Source: Brevibacillus panacihumi (lineage in GTDB: Bacteria > Bacillota > Bacilli > Brevibacillales > Brevibacillaceae). Taken from it: DNA of 64,000 bases. Position 1 is the first letter of the stretch, and the number at the start of each line of letters is the position of its first letter. The notes beneath the pieces were generated by a model. The model was not told the DNA's origin and made no database searches. It saw only the letters and a list, made by a program, of their open reading frames with translations. Shown here in pieces: positions 50,671 to 59,369 of the stretch. A program made the translations under genes and the position numbers. Location: contig NZ_RHHT01000015.1 of assembly GCF_003710985.1 (NCBI RefSeq), positions 124,001 through 188,000 on the forward strand. Reading direction: 5' to 3'.

Positions 50671-51795
50671 ATGGGTCTAGTCGAATGGATTCGCGAGGAA
50701 ATAAACAGCGCGCCTGCAAAAGCAATCCCTTTTGCGCGCTACATGGAATTGGCTCTCTACCATCCAGTCTGGGGCTATTATATGACCGACAGGCAGAAGG
50801 TAGGGAAACAAGGGGACTTTTACACCAGTGCCGTCGTCCACCCCGTATTTGCGGAAACCTTGGCGGACGTGGTGGCAACGATGTGCCGTGCGGGAGAGTT
50901 TGCCAATCCGCACTTCGTGGAGATTGGCGGCGGGACGGGGAGCCTGTGCCGTTATTTGTTGGATCGTCTGCGTGAAAGTGAGCCGGAGCTCTATTCGCGC
51001 ATCCGAGTGGTGATGATCGAGACCAGCCCTTACCATCGCGCTTTGCAGCAGGAGAGTTTGCGGGACCATGAAGTGGAGAAGGTCTGGTACGATTCCTTGG
51101 GTGATGCTGCGAGGGAGACAAACGGAATCGCGGGTGTCGTGCTGTCCAATGAATGGCTGGATGCGTTCCCGGTACATATCGCAATGAAGCAAGCAGGAGG
51201 CTGGCGCGAGGTATGGGTGGCGTCAAGCGATGAAGGCTTTGTCGAGACCTACCGGGACCCGGTGCCTGCCCTGGCTGATTATCTCAAATGCATGGAGGAA
51301 GAGATCCCGCGCGGTGTACGGATCGAAGTCAATCTCGCGATGGATCAGGCTGCCCGCGACGTAGCTCAGCTGTTGGACGCAGGCTATGTGATCACAATCG
51401 ACTATGGGGATTTGCAGGAGGAGCTGTACCACCCGAGCCGCAAAAAGGGGACGCTGATGTGCTTTCATCGCCACCAGGCGCATGATGATCCCTACCAGCA
51501 CGTCGGTGAGCAGGATCTGACCTGCCATGTGAATTTTTCCCAGTGGATGAAGAGCGGGGAGGAAAACGGTCTGCGCGTGCTCGACTATCTGCGGCAGGAT
51601 CAGTTCCTCATGCGAGGGGGTCTACTTCAAAAAGCGGTGGCCCATGCAGATCGCGACCCGTTCACCAGCCAGGCCATGAAGCGGAATCGGGCAATTGTAC
51701 AACTGCTGGACCCTGCTGGTTTGGGAGGGCGTTTCCGAGTGGTGGTTCAAGGGAAGAACGTGCGGGAAGATGCCGCCTATTATCCGACAAATTAA
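50671..51795 (+). CDS. MidA/NDUFAF7-family methyltransferase (DUF185)
   Basis: A 374-residue SAM-dependent methyltransferase. IPFARYMELALYHPVWGYYMTDR is the family N-terminal motif, then KQGDFYTSAVVHPVFAETLA. The SAM-binding core is FVEIGGGTGSLCRYLLD, and VVLSNEWLDAFPVH and YVITIDYGDLQEEL follow. Eukaryotic homologues methylate a complex I arginine; bacterial substrates are unknown. AGGAGTAGAGGAGA precedes the ATG. The terminator follows the stop directly. Confidence 0.85.
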   Translation: MGLVEWIREEINSAPAKAIPFARYMELALYHPVWGYYMTDRQKVGKQGDFYTSAVVHPVFAETLADVVATMCRAGEFANPHFVEIGGGTGSLCRYLLDRLRESEPELYSRIRVVMIETSPYHRALQQESLRDHEVEKVWYDSLGDAARETNGIAGVVLSNEWLDAFPVHIAMKQAGGWREVWVASSDEGFVETYRDPVPALADYLKCMEEEIPRGVRIEVNLAMDQAARDVAQLLDAGYVITIDYGDLQEELYHPSRKKGTLMCFHRHQAHDDPYQHVGEQDLTCHVNFSQWMKSGEENGLRVLDYLRQDQFLMRGGLLQKAVAHADRDPFTSQAMKRNRAIVQLLDPAGLGGRFRVVVQGKNVREDAAYYPTN

Positions 51796-51830
51796 AAAAA
51801 GATGCTCGTGGCGAGCATCTTTTTTTCTTA
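51793..51830. terminator. Bidirectional terminator
   Basis: AAAAAAAGATGCTCG pairs with CGAGCATCTTTTTTT between converging genes. Confidence 0.9.
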
Positions 51831-52094
51831 CATGATCATTTGCAGGAATGCGTGTTCTTGTGGTCCTACTGGCATTACAAAGAATGTATAGTAGGTGAAA
51901 CCTACGAAGGACACGAACATAAAACCGAAGAAAATGTTTAAGTATACCCGCTCCGTCAGGTTCATGTAGCTGAGTGCTACGAAGAAAGCGGTCAAACCAA
52001 AGAAGATCAGTGCCATTGGCCACAACTGTGCCCAGAACGCCATCAGCGCGATCACAATCGTCCAGAAACCAAGAACGCGATACATACGATCCAT
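51828..52094 (-). CDS. DUF2626 membrane protein (YqgY-like)
   Basis: An 88-residue protein with three membrane helices: VLGFWTIVIALMAFWA, PMALIFFGLTAFFVALSY and NIFFGFMFVSFVGFTYYTFFVM. It corresponds to DUF2626, B. subtilis YqgY. Function unknown. It is flanked by yqgX-like and mgsR (yqgZ)-like genes in the wider region. GGGGGGATACAG precedes the ATG. Confidence 0.85.
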   Translation of the reverse strand: MDRMYRVLGFWTIVIALMAFWAQLWPMALIFFGLTAFFVALSYMNLTERVYLNIFFGFMFVSFVGFTYYTFFVMPVGPQEHAFLQMIM

Positions 52095-52218
52095 CTGTAT
52101 CCCCCCTTTTGCGTAATCGGCAATATTTACAAGATTCCTTCCCCATTATATAGGACAGGTGAACACGTGTAAACGGGAAGGTATGACGGTTTTTTGGCAA
52201 AGCGGTATTCAGGTTGGT

Positions 52219-52923
52219 TTATTTATAACGGAGAACAGTATAGTTGCAGGATTTGCAACCGCATTGCATCGATTCGTCCTCACGTAACTCAATGTTCCCC
52301 AGGTACGTCTGGAATATTCCCGTCAGCAAGGCATTGTGCATTTTGCAGATGGAATCGGGGTATTTTTTGGCTGACTCCGAAAAGGTGCAATTTTGTACAC
52401 GAAAACGAAGGCAACCGTCCTCAATCACTTCGATTTCCGGCTTCAAGCCCTGAGCTACGACAAGACGGTGAATATGATTCATTTTTTCTTCCAGAGAAGC
52501 GCTTTGCACATGCAGACTGCTTTGGGCGACTGCCCGTTTTGCCATCTCTGTACCCATTCGATATCCCATGTTGATCAGCGCTTTTTCACCGGCCTCGCCG
52601 AGCGAGAGAAGACTTTCGATGGCGATGTCCGCAAGCAGCTGGTAGTCACGAGGAGGGAACTGCAGGCTTACCACCTGATCAGACAAAGAGTAGAGGCGAC
52701 TAGGGCGTCCGCCTTTTCCGCTTTTGTCCGAGACGGCCTTGAGGAGATGGACGTCTTCCAGTTTCGTTAGATGAAGCCGGGCCACGTTGGGATGGATGGA
52801 AAAATGATCGGCTACTTCCTGAACCGTTATCGGGTTTTTGCTGTATGCCACATATTGATAAATGGAAAAACGGGTGGGGTCAGCTAAAGCGCTGGTTAAC
52901 TTTTGTGCATCATCGTATTCCAT
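52219..52923 (-). CDS. HTH regulator with C-terminal cysteine cluster
   Basis: A 234-residue protein with an N-terminal winged helix (ADPTRFSIYQYVAYSKNPITVQEVADHFSIHPNVARLHLTKLE), then a linker (GKGGRPSRLYSLS), the usual ArsR/SufR-like start, and a C-terminal ligand domain. Cysteines at 171, 179, 193, 221, 223 and 226 (C-x13-C-x27-CxC-x2-C for the last five) could bind a metal or iron-sulfur cluster, comparable to the SufR/YfhP-type arrangement but not identical. AAAGGGGGTACCAGC precedes the ATG. Target genes unknown; it is divergent from the mgsR-like gene. Confidence 0.75.
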   Translation of the reverse strand: MEYDDAQKLTSALADPTRFSIYQYVAYSKNPITVQEVADHFSIHPNVARLHLTKLEDVHLLKAVSDKSGKGGRPSRLYSLSDQVVSLQFPPRDYQLLADIAIESLLSLGEAGEKALINMGYRMGTEMAKRAVAQSSLHVQSASLEEKMNHIHRLVVAQGLKPEIEVIEDGCLRFRVQNCTFSESAKKYPDSICKMHNALLTGIFQTYLGNIELREDESMQCGCKSCNYTVLRYK

Positions 52924-53047
52924 GCTGGTACCCCCTTTAATGAGACATCTGTATAAGTGTATCCGATTTTCCCCGGGTTGTTAAGGTTGCAGTGTGTTTT
53001 CGGCCTCTTTGCCTCGAAATTGCATCTATATTTTATATTAACTACTA

Positions 53048-53077
53048 TTGACATAGTGTTAATGAGACCTTTATAAT
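53048..53077 (+). promoter_or_regulatory. Promoter of the mgsR-like gene
   Basis: Perfect TTGACA (53048-53053), an 18-base spacer and perfect TATAAT (53072-53077), 101 bases before the start codon. Confidence 0.75.
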
Positions 53078-53177
53078 CCGAAGTAAGAAAGGTTTTTTTA
53101 TTTGCTTACTTTTATAAAGTGACATATCCAGTTTACACCAAAATGGATATGCGATATAGGAGACGGAGGGGTAACTG

Positions 53178-53555
53178 ATGGCAGTTGCTGAACGTACACG
53201 CACTTCAAAAATTACGTTTTTCACGTATCCGAGCTGTACATCCTGTCGCAAGGCGAAGGCATGGCTGGCAGAAAACGGAGTCAATTATGAAGAACGGCAC
53301 TTGTTTAAAAATCCGCCGACAGCAGAAGAACTGCTTGATATGATTAAAATGACAACCAACGGACTTGATGAAATCCTGTCTACCAGAAGCCAGCGCTTCA
53401 AAAACCTGGACGTGGACATCAACGAAATGTCTGTAAAGGAACTGCTCGAAATGCTGAGCGAGGAACCACAGCTCCTGAAGCGTCCGATCCTGACTGACGG
53501 AGAAAACCTGATTGTCGGCTACAATTCTTCTGCGATGAAAAACTTACTTTCCTAA
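53178..53555 (+). CDS. mgsR: Spx/MgsR-family redox regulator
   Basis: A 125-residue ArsC-fold protein with the redox CxxC (Cys20-Thr-Ser-Cys23). The blocks SRKAKAWLAENG-like CRKAKAWLAENGVNYEERHLF, LSTRSQRFKNLDVDINEMSV and PILTDGENLIVGYN fit MgsR/Spx proteins. It differs from Spx in the N-terminal extension and is closest in pattern to B. subtilis MgsR (YqgZ), which controls part of the sigma-B regulon. The nearby yqgX- and yqgY-like genes agree. GGAGACGGAGGGGTAACTG precedes the ATG. Confidence 0.8.
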   Translation: MAVAERTRTSKITFFTYPSCTSCRKAKAWLAENGVNYEERHLFKNPPTAEELLDMIKMTTNGLDEILSTRSQRFKNLDVDINEMSVKELLEMLSEEPQLLKRPILTDGENLIVGYNSSAMKNLLS

Positions 53556-53560
53556 ATAGT

Positions 53561-53590
53561 AAAAGGAGGGCCAAGGCCTTCCTTTTTTAT
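53561..53590 (+). terminator. Terminator after the mgsR-like gene
   Basis: AAAAGGAGGGCC pairs with GGCCTTCCTTTT, with further Ts. Confidence 0.8.
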
Positions 53591-53636
53591 TTGTATCTGT
53601 TGCCTGTACAATAGAGAGAACAGCAGAAAGGAAGCG

Positions 53637-54413
53637 ATGAAGAACATGCAGACGATTCTTTTTGAGAAAAAGACAGGAATCGGGGTCATCACGCTAAATC
53701 GCCCCGAAGTACATAATGCCATCAGCATCGAGCTTGTGGACGAACTGAGTCAGCTGCTTGAGCAATGCCGCACTGACGAGCAGGTGAAGGTGCTCATCCT
53801 GACCGGGGCAGGCAAAAGCTTCGTCTCCGGTGGGGATCTGCCGCAGTTCATCGCGGCGCGGGGAAGAGAGCAGGCAGAGCTCCTGCTGGGGAAAGTAGCC
53901 AGCATGCTCTCGATGATGAGTCATTACAACAAGCCGATCATTGCCATGATCAATGGCTCTGCTGTCGGCGGGGGATGTGAGGTCGCGGGTGCTGCCCATT
54001 TTCGCTTTGCCAGCGAAAAAGCTGTTTTCGGCTTTATTCAAATCGGCATGCACATCACCACGGGATGGGGAGGAGGCACGAGACTGCTGGATTTGCTCCC
54101 TACGTCCAAGGCCTTGGCACTCTTGCTTACCGGGGAGCGGATCACGGCCGAGGAGGCGAAGAGCAGCGGATTCGTCGATGAGGTGTACCCTGAGGACCGG
54201 TTGAGGGAGGAAGTGGAGCGTTTCGCGTTGAAAATTGCCGCCCAACCGCTTGCAGGGATCGAGGCCTACATGAACATTCTGAAATGGAAGCGGGAGGGAC
54301 TCGATCAGGAAGAGCGGATCAAGCGGGAAGTAGCACAGTGTGCAGGTTTGTGGGGAAGTGAAGAGCATAGATACGTGGTAGACCAATTTCTGTCAAAAGG
54401 CAAAAAAGGATAA
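53637..54413 (+). CDS. Crotonase-family protein (enoyl-CoA hydratase/isomerase)
   Basis: A 258-residue crotonase fold. GVITLNRPEVHNAISIELV, then LTGAGKSFVSGGDLPQF and the oxyanion-hole block GSAVGGGCEVAGAAHFRFASE are present. One catalytic glutamate of classical hydratases (in GGGCE) is retained, but the second, normally in the PE-LG-IPGAGGT region, is replaced by FIQIGMHITTGWGGGTRL. It may therefore be an isomerase, hydrolase or decarboxylase rather than a hydratase. AAAGGAAGCG precedes the ATG. Single gene, apart from the yng cluster. Confidence 0.85.
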   Translation: MKNMQTILFEKKTGIGVITLNRPEVHNAISIELVDELSQLLEQCRTDEQVKVLILTGAGKSFVSGGDLPQFIAARGREQAELLLGKVASMLSMMSHYNKPIIAMINGSAVGGGCEVAGAAHFRFASEKAVFGFIQIGMHITTGWGGGTRLLDLLPTSKALALLLTGERITAEEAKSSGFVDEVYPEDRLREEVERFALKIAAQPLAGIEAYMNILKWKREGLDQEERIKREVAQCAGLWGSEEHRYVVDQFLSKGKKG

Positions 54414-54554
54414 ATAAGGAATTCGGAGGTTTCTCCCGTTTAAACATTTATTCGCTTGGACATACTTTTTCTAGTAGAAAGCGATTCTACAAGAATAGGG
54501 AAAAGCATAGGATGAACTACATCATCCTTTTTAAAGGTTACGGGAGGGACTTAT

Positions 54555-55196
54555 ATGGTAGCTTCCAGGCAAGACGCGTGGACGGAAGATGACGATCTGG
54601 TATTAGCAGAAGTCACTTTGCGTCACATTCGAGAGGGCGGCACACAGCTAGCCGCTTTTGAAGAGGTAGGACAACGGTTAGGGCGGACTGCAGCAGCATG
54701 CGGTTTTCGTTGGAACAGTTGCGTCCGCAAGCGATATGATGCAGCCATTTCCATCGCCAAGAGCCAACGTCAGCAGTTGAAGAAGCTGGGACGAATCGCT
54801 GCGCCTGAGATTGAAGAGGTCCAGGCAGTATCCGTACCGCTCAAGCCGCCATTGACACAAACAGTGGGAGCGGTATCGGCTGCAAGCGATGAAGAGCAGC
54901 AGATCGAGTCTGTCATCCGCATGCTGGTAAACCAAAAAGATTTGCTGCGTCGAGTAAAGCATTTGGAACAAGAATTGGAAGGAAAAGAATTGAAAATAAA
55001 AGAATTGACCGAGTCCCTGGAGCGTGCCAAAAAAGAACTGGAGCAGGTACAGGATGTCGGGGAGGATTACCGGGCGCTCGTCCAGATCATGGATCGCGCA
55101 CGCAAGCTCGCTATTTTGCAAGAAGAAGACAGGAGTGCGTCCAAGCCCATTTTCAAAATGGATGAAAACGGGAACCTGGAGCGCGTAGAAAAGTAG
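54555..55196 (+). CDS. ylbO: RsfA-family prespore regulator (YlbO-like)
   Basis: A 213-residue protein. The N-terminal Myb/SANT-like region RQDAWTEDDDLVLAEVTLRHIREGGTQLAAFEEVGQRLGRTAAACGFRWNSCVRKRY is highly typical of RsfA, a sigma-F-dependent regulator that fine-tunes prespore gene expression. A linker and a leucine-rich coiled coil (VKHLEQELEGKELKIKELTESLERA) follow. Its neighbour is the YlbP-type acetyltransferase, as with ylbO-ylbP in B. subtilis. GGGAGGGACTTAT precedes the ATG. A strong terminator follows. Confidence 0.9.
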   Translation: MVASRQDAWTEDDDLVLAEVTLRHIREGGTQLAAFEEVGQRLGRTAAACGFRWNSCVRKRYDAAISIAKSQRQQLKKLGRIAAPEIEEVQAVSVPLKPPLTQTVGAVSAASDEEQQIESVIRMLVNQKDLLRRVKHLEQELEGKELKIKELTESLERAKKELEQVQDVGEDYRALVQIMDRARKLAILQEEDRSASKPIFKMDENGNLERVEK

Positions 55197-55204
55197 CGAC
55201 GAAT

Positions 55205-55239
55205 AAAAAAAGAAGCGGTCTCGCACCGCTTCTTTTTTG
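55205..55239. terminator. Bidirectional terminator
   Basis: AAAAAAGAAGCGGT pairs with ACCGCTTCTTTTTT between ylbO and ylbP. Confidence 0.9.
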
Positions 55240-55265
55240 CATCGCATAATCATTTCAAGGTAGGT

Positions 55266-55733
55266 CTAATCTTGCAGAGAGACGTTTTCAGGCAGCCACA
55301 CATAAGGGTTTTCGCCACGGTCCCGCATCGGGTTGTACTTTACAGGTGTAAAGCCCATTTTCAGCCAAAACTGATCGGCACGACAGCGGGAGTTGGTTTT
55401 GATCGGGGAACCGAAGCTTTTTGCGTGGTTGACGAGAGCCGTACCATAGTCCTTGCCGCGGTAGTCGGGCAGCACTTCCAGCTTCCACAGCTCGTAATAC
55501 TCCTGCGATGGCTCAAAATAACGGTCGTACTTGGCGTCAATTTTATAAAGGCTCATACGGGCGACGAGCAGGTCATTATCGTAAATGCCATAAAAAGGAG
55601 ATTCCGAATCGTTCTCCACAATATTTGCCTCCAGGTCTTCCTTCATGGAAAGCTCCTCCAGGCCAAATTCGCGAAACTTCTGGAATTCTTCCAGTGTCTT
55701 GTAATTGATTTGTAAACGCTTTACTTCAAACAT
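55266..55733 (-). CDS. ylbP: YlbP-type GNAT acetyltransferase
   Basis: A 155-residue N-acetyltransferase closely resembling B. subtilis YlbP: LQINYKTLEEFQKFREFGLEELSM, ENDSESPFYGIYDNDLLVARMSLYKI, and YYELWKLEVLPDYRGKDYGTALVNHAKSF containing the acetyl-CoA-binding motif, then PVKYNPMRDRGENPYVWLP. Substrate unknown. GAGAGGAGTGGCC precedes the ATG. Confidence 0.92.
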   Translation of the reverse strand: MFEVKRLQINYKTLEEFQKFREFGLEELSMKEDLEANIVENDSESPFYGIYDNDLLVARMSLYKIDAKYDRYFEPSQEYYELWKLEVLPDYRGKDYGTALVNHAKSFGSPIKTNSRCRADQFWLKMGFTPVKYNPMRDRGENPYVWLPENVSLQD

Positions 55734-56015
55734 GCTTGGCCACTCCTCTCAAAACCCATTGTCTAAAACCACTTGCGCATACCTGTATTATACACCATTC
55801 TCAGGCAAGAAAAGAGGTTTTCTTCACATCTGGCCCAGCCGAGTTTTACGTATTTGAAGTGCATGTTGGAAAAAAATATATTTTCATCCTAGAACTATGA
55901 GCCGACTCATGGCAAAATAGATACGAGATGAAGTTGCGTGTTCGGGGGCAGTCATCCTGCAAACGCTTTCAGTCCATTTGCTCCCAATGCGCGTAAATGA
56001 GAGGAGGATCGTATC

Positions 56016-57362
56016 ATGAAGAAGGTCTTGATTGCCAACCGTGGCGAGATTGCCCGAAGGATTATTCGCACTTGTCGGGAAAAAGGGATAGCGACAGTGG
56101 CGATTTACTCCGACGCGGATCAAGGGATGCCGTATGTCCGTGAAGCGGATGAAGCTGTGCATATCGGTCCGCCGCCTGTTCCGCACAGTTATCTGAACAT
56201 TGAGGCCATTCTTGCTGCTGCCAAGGAATGCCAAGCGGATGCGATCCATCCAGGGTATGGCCTGTTGTCGGAGAATGAATCGTTTGCCCGCAGAGTGATT
56301 GAAGAGGGCATTGTATTCATCGGACCGACTCCAGAAGTGATCGGACAGATGGGGGATAAACTGACGGCGCGCAGGATCATGCAGCAGGCAGGAGTTCCGG
56401 TGGTTCCAGGAGGCGATCAGCCTGTCGAGACCGGGGACGAAGCTGTACAGATGGCGGTATCCATCGGCTTTCCCGTCATGTTGAAGGCTAGCGCAGGAGG
56501 CGGCGGGATCGGCATGCAGATTTGCCGCGATGAAGAAGAGCTTCGCCAGGCGTTCCAATCCGCTCGCGGACGGGCGAAAGCGTATTTCGGCAACGATGCC
56601 ATGTACGTGGAGAAATACGTGGAAAGGCCGCACCATATCGAAGTCCAGATCGCTGGAGATCAGAATGGTCAAGTGATCCATCTCCTGGAAAGAGAGTGCT
56701 CCATTCAGCGCCGCCATCAAAAGGTGGTCGAAGAAAGCCCTTCTCCCTTCCTGGATGAAGAAACACGAAAAGCCTTGTGTCAGGCTGCCGTGCAAGCGGG
56801 AAAGGCTGTTGGCTACACAGGTGTGGGCACCGTGGAGTTTATCGTTGACGAGCAGAAAGCATTTTACTTCCTGGAGATGAACACGAGGCTGCAAGTCGAG
56901 CATCCGGTCACAGAGGAGATGATCGGCCTGGATCTGGTCGCGCTGCAACTGGAAATAGCCCAAGGCAAGCCGCTTTCTGTCGAGCAAGAGGACATTCACG
57001 CCAAGCGCCATGCGATCGAATTGCGGGTCTACGCAGAAGATCCCGTATCGTTTTTGCCTTCACCCGGCACGATTACGCTGTACCAGGCCCCTGATCTGGA
57101 GCATGTCCGCATCGATGACGGCGTAGAGACAGGGACAAAGGTAACTCCGTTCTACGATCCGATGATTGCCAAGGTCATTTCCTCCGGCGCCACTCGCGAA
57201 GAGGCGATTCAACGGGCCAGGAAAGCCATGCAACAATATCTGGTCACCGGAATCAAAACCAACATCCCGTTTTTGCTGGAGGTATTGGAGGACGAACGCT
57301 TTCTTGCAGGGCAGTACAATACATGGTTTATCCAGGAACGAAAACCCAAATCGACGATCTAA
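56016..57362 (+). CDS. yngH: Biotin carboxylase subunit (YngH-like)
   Basis: A 448-residue ATP-grasp biotin carboxylase. KVLIANRGEIARRIIRTCREKGI starts it; the ATP-binding loop GFPVMLKASAGGGGIGMQI, the lid with KYVERPHHIEVQ, ERECSIQRRHQKVVEESPSP and the active-site FLEMNTRLQVEHPVTE are all present. It is the first gene of a five-gene set ordered like B. subtilis yngH-yngHB-yngG-yngF-yngE, so it probably works in methylcrotonyl-CoA carboxylation rather than fatty-acid synthesis. The RBS AGAGGAGGATCGTATC precedes the ATG. A sigma-E promoter is expected but I cannot place one confidently. Confidence 0.92.
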   Translation: MKKVLIANRGEIARRIIRTCREKGIATVAIYSDADQGMPYVREADEAVHIGPPPVPHSYLNIEAILAAAKECQADAIHPGYGLLSENESFARRVIEEGIVFIGPTPEVIGQMGDKLTARRIMQQAGVPVVPGGDQPVETGDEAVQMAVSIGFPVMLKASAGGGGIGMQICRDEEELRQAFQSARGRAKAYFGNDAMYVEKYVERPHHIEVQIAGDQNGQVIHLLERECSIQRRHQKVVEESPSPFLDEETRKALCQAAVQAGKAVGYTGVGTVEFIVDEQKAFYFLEMNTRLQVEHPVTEEMIGLDLVALQLEIAQGKPLSVEQEDIHAKRHAIELRVYAEDPVSFLPSPGTITLYQAPDLEHVRIDDGVETGTKVTPFYDPMIAKVISSGATREEAIQRARKAMQQYLVTGIKTNIPFLLEVLEDERFLAGQYNTWFIQERKPKSTI

Positions 57363-57377
57363 AAGGAGTGTAGTCTG

Positions 57378-57593
57378 ATGAAACAAGTAGCAGCGAATAT
57401 GGCAGGTACCGTATTTAAAGTATTGGTCCAAGCAGGAGACGTCGTGACAGCAGGCCAGGATCTGATCGTGCTGGAATCGATGAAGATGGAGATTCCGTTT
57501 GCAGCCGAAGGAGCGGGAAAAGTAGCAGAAGTAAAGGTGCAGGTCGGCGATTTTGTCAATGAAGGCGACATCCTCGTCGTTCTGGAAGAATGA
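57378..57593 (+). CDS. yngHB: Biotin carboxyl carrier protein (YngHB-like)
   Basis: A 71-residue lipoyl/biotinyl domain. The biotinylation lysine is Lys36 in ESMKMEIP, and the flanking VAANMAGTVFKVLVQAGDVVTAGQ and VQVGDFVNEGDILV form the two halves of the hammerhead barrel. It is a free-standing carrier serving the carboxylase before it and the carboxyltransferase at the end of the operon. AAAAGGAGTGTAGTCTG precedes the ATG, 15 bases after yngH. Confidence 0.95.
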   Translation: MKQVAANMAGTVFKVLVQAGDVVTAGQDLIVLESMKMEIPFAAEGAGKVAEVKVQVGDFVNEGDILVVLEE

Positions 57594-57653
57594 TTGGCAG
57601 TTTTTTTTGACCGCAAACCAACTGAGCGCTCGCTTGGAAAGAAGGTGTGCAGC

Positions 57654-58565
57654 GTGCATGTGAAAATTGTGGAGGTTGGCCCGCGAGACGGGCTGCAAAA
57701 TGAGAAGGAGATCGTGCCGACCGAAGTCAAGATTGCATTGATCGGGAAGCTGGCTGCCTCTGGTCTGACGACGATTGAGGCCACTTCTTTTGTCAATCCC
57801 CGCTGGATTCCGCAGCTGGCAGATGCTGAGGAGGTATTGGCCAGGCTTCCACGCGGGAAGAGCGCAACCTATACGGCTTTGGTCCCCAATCTGCGTGGAC
57901 TGGAGCGAGCGGTGTCGAGCGGCTTGCAGGAGATTGCATTGTTCATGTCAGCCTCGCAGACCCACAACCAGAAAAATATCAACAAGACGATCGAGGAGAC
58001 CATTCCTGTCCTGCGAGAGGTGGCACAAGCAGCCCATTCTTACGGAATGCGCGTGCGCGGCTACATATCGACCGTATTTGGCTGCCCGTACGAAGGAGAC
58101 GTTCCCGTCGACAACAGCCGCCGCGTAATGCAAGCCCTGCTGGAAATGGGCGTTCACGAGATCTCAGTGGGAGACACGATTGGCGTCGCCACCCCCAAAC
58201 AGGTGCGCCATATTTTCGGGGAATTGGTGAAAGAGGCTCCACCTGAGCGTCTGGCTGCCCATTTTCACGACACCCGGGGAACCGGCCTTGCCAATGTCGT
58301 AGCAGCACTGGATGTTGGAATCCGCATTTTTGACAGCTCGATCGGCGGACTGGGCGGCTGCCCATACGCGCCGGGAGCGGCAGGAAACATTTCTACCGAA
58401 GATCTCGTCTACCTCCTCCATGGCATGGACATCGAGACAGGGGTCGACCTGGAGCGGTTGATGGAAGCTGGGGCGTACATCCAGCAGCAATTGGGGCGCG
58501 AGCTTCCTTCCAAGGTATTGAAGGCGCATCTCGCTGCCGACTGCGCAAGTCAGGGCGATGCATAG
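57654..58565 (+). CDS. yngG: 3-Hydroxy-3-methylglutaryl-CoA lyase (YngG-like)
   Basis: A 303-residue lyase of the DRE-TIM family. It splits HMG-CoA to acetyl-CoA and acetoacetate, the last step of leucine breakdown. VKIVEVGPRDGLQNEKE gives the metal-binding start, HFHDTRGTGLANVV the second metal site, and GGLGGCPYAPGAAGN the catalytic cysteine loop. The GTG at 57654, preceded by GAAGGTGTGC, matches family N-termini; a longer reading from a TTG at 57594 is not supported. Confidence 0.93.
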   Translation: MHVKIVEVGPRDGLQNEKEIVPTEVKIALIGKLAASGLTTIEATSFVNPRWIPQLADAEEVLARLPRGKSATYTALVPNLRGLERAVSSGLQEIALFMSASQTHNQKNINKTIEETIPVLREVAQAAHSYGMRVRGYISTVFGCPYEGDVPVDNSRRVMQALLEMGVHEISVGDTIGVATPKQVRHIFGELVKEAPPERLAAHFHDTRGTGLANVVAALDVGIRIFDSSIGGLGGCPYAPGAAGNISTEDLVYLLHGMDIETGVDLERLMEAGAYIQQQLGRELPSKVLKAHLAADCASQGDA

Positions 58566-58582
58566 AGCAGGAGGGATCCGTT

Positions 58583-59335
58583 TTGAGCGTTTTGTTGCAA
58601 AAGGAAGGCGCAGTCGCCGTTCTGACCATCGATCGGCCGCATGTGCACAATTGTTTGAACTTCGCGGCATTATGCAGTCTGCGTGAGCGAGTTGCACAGC
58701 TTGCTTTGGACAGGGGGACTCGTGTGGTCGTCGTCACCGGCTCGGGGGAAAAAGCATTTTGCGCTGGAGCAGATCTGAAGGAACGCCGCGGGATGGAGCC
58801 GCAGCAGGTGGAAGCCTACATCCGGATGATCCGCGAAACCTTCAGTGAACTGGAGCGTTTGCCCAAGCCCGTGATTGCGGCGGTGAACGGCTTGGCTTTA
58901 GGCGGAGGGACAGAGCTTGCCCTGGCCTGCGATTTGCGCGTCATGAGTGAGACGGCTCAGATGGGACTGACGGAAACCTCGCTTGGAATCATCCCCGGTG
59001 CGGGTGGGACACAACGGCTCCCTCGCTTGGTGGGCAAAGGATTGGCCAAAGAACTGATCTTTACCGCACGTCGCGTCCTTCCGGATGAAGCGCTGCGCAT
59101 CGGCTTAGTCAATCGCGTAGTGCCTGCCGAACGGCTGATGACCGATTCGCTCGAGCTGGCGCGGCAAATCGCGGAGCAGGCGCCTCTTGCGCTCGCTCAG
59201 GCGAAGGTAGCGATCGACTGCGGGTCAGAGGTGGAATTGGCGACAGGGCTGATGATGGAGAGCCAGGCCTATCAACTCTTGATACCAACCAAGGACAGGC
59301 TGGAAGGACTGGCGGCATTTCAGGAAAAAAGATAA
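58583..59335 (+). CDS. yngF: Methylglutaconyl-CoA hydratase (YngF-like)
   Basis: A 250-residue crotonase. VLTIDRPHVHNCLNF, FCAGADLKER, VNGLALGGGTELALACDLRV with the first catalytic Glu, and LTETSLGIIPGAGGTQRLPRLVGK with the second make a complete hydratase active site, unlike the crotonase at 53.6 kb. By position it hydrates methylglutaconyl-CoA to HMG-CoA. TTG start with AGGAGGGATCC upstream. Confidence 0.9.
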   Translation: MSVLLQKEGAVAVLTIDRPHVHNCLNFAALCSLRERVAQLALDRGTRVVVVTGSGEKAFCAGADLKERRGMEPQQVEAYIRMIRETFSELERLPKPVIAAVNGLALGGGTELALACDLRVMSETAQMGLTETSLGIIPGAGGTQRLPRLVGKGLAKELIFTARRVLPDEALRIGLVNRVVPAERLMTDSLELARQIAEQAPLALAQAKVAIDCGSEVELATGLMMESQAYQLLIPTKDRLEGLAAFQEKR

Positions 59336-59369
59336 CCTGTATATCGTGGAGAGTGACAAGGAGGAAGCC

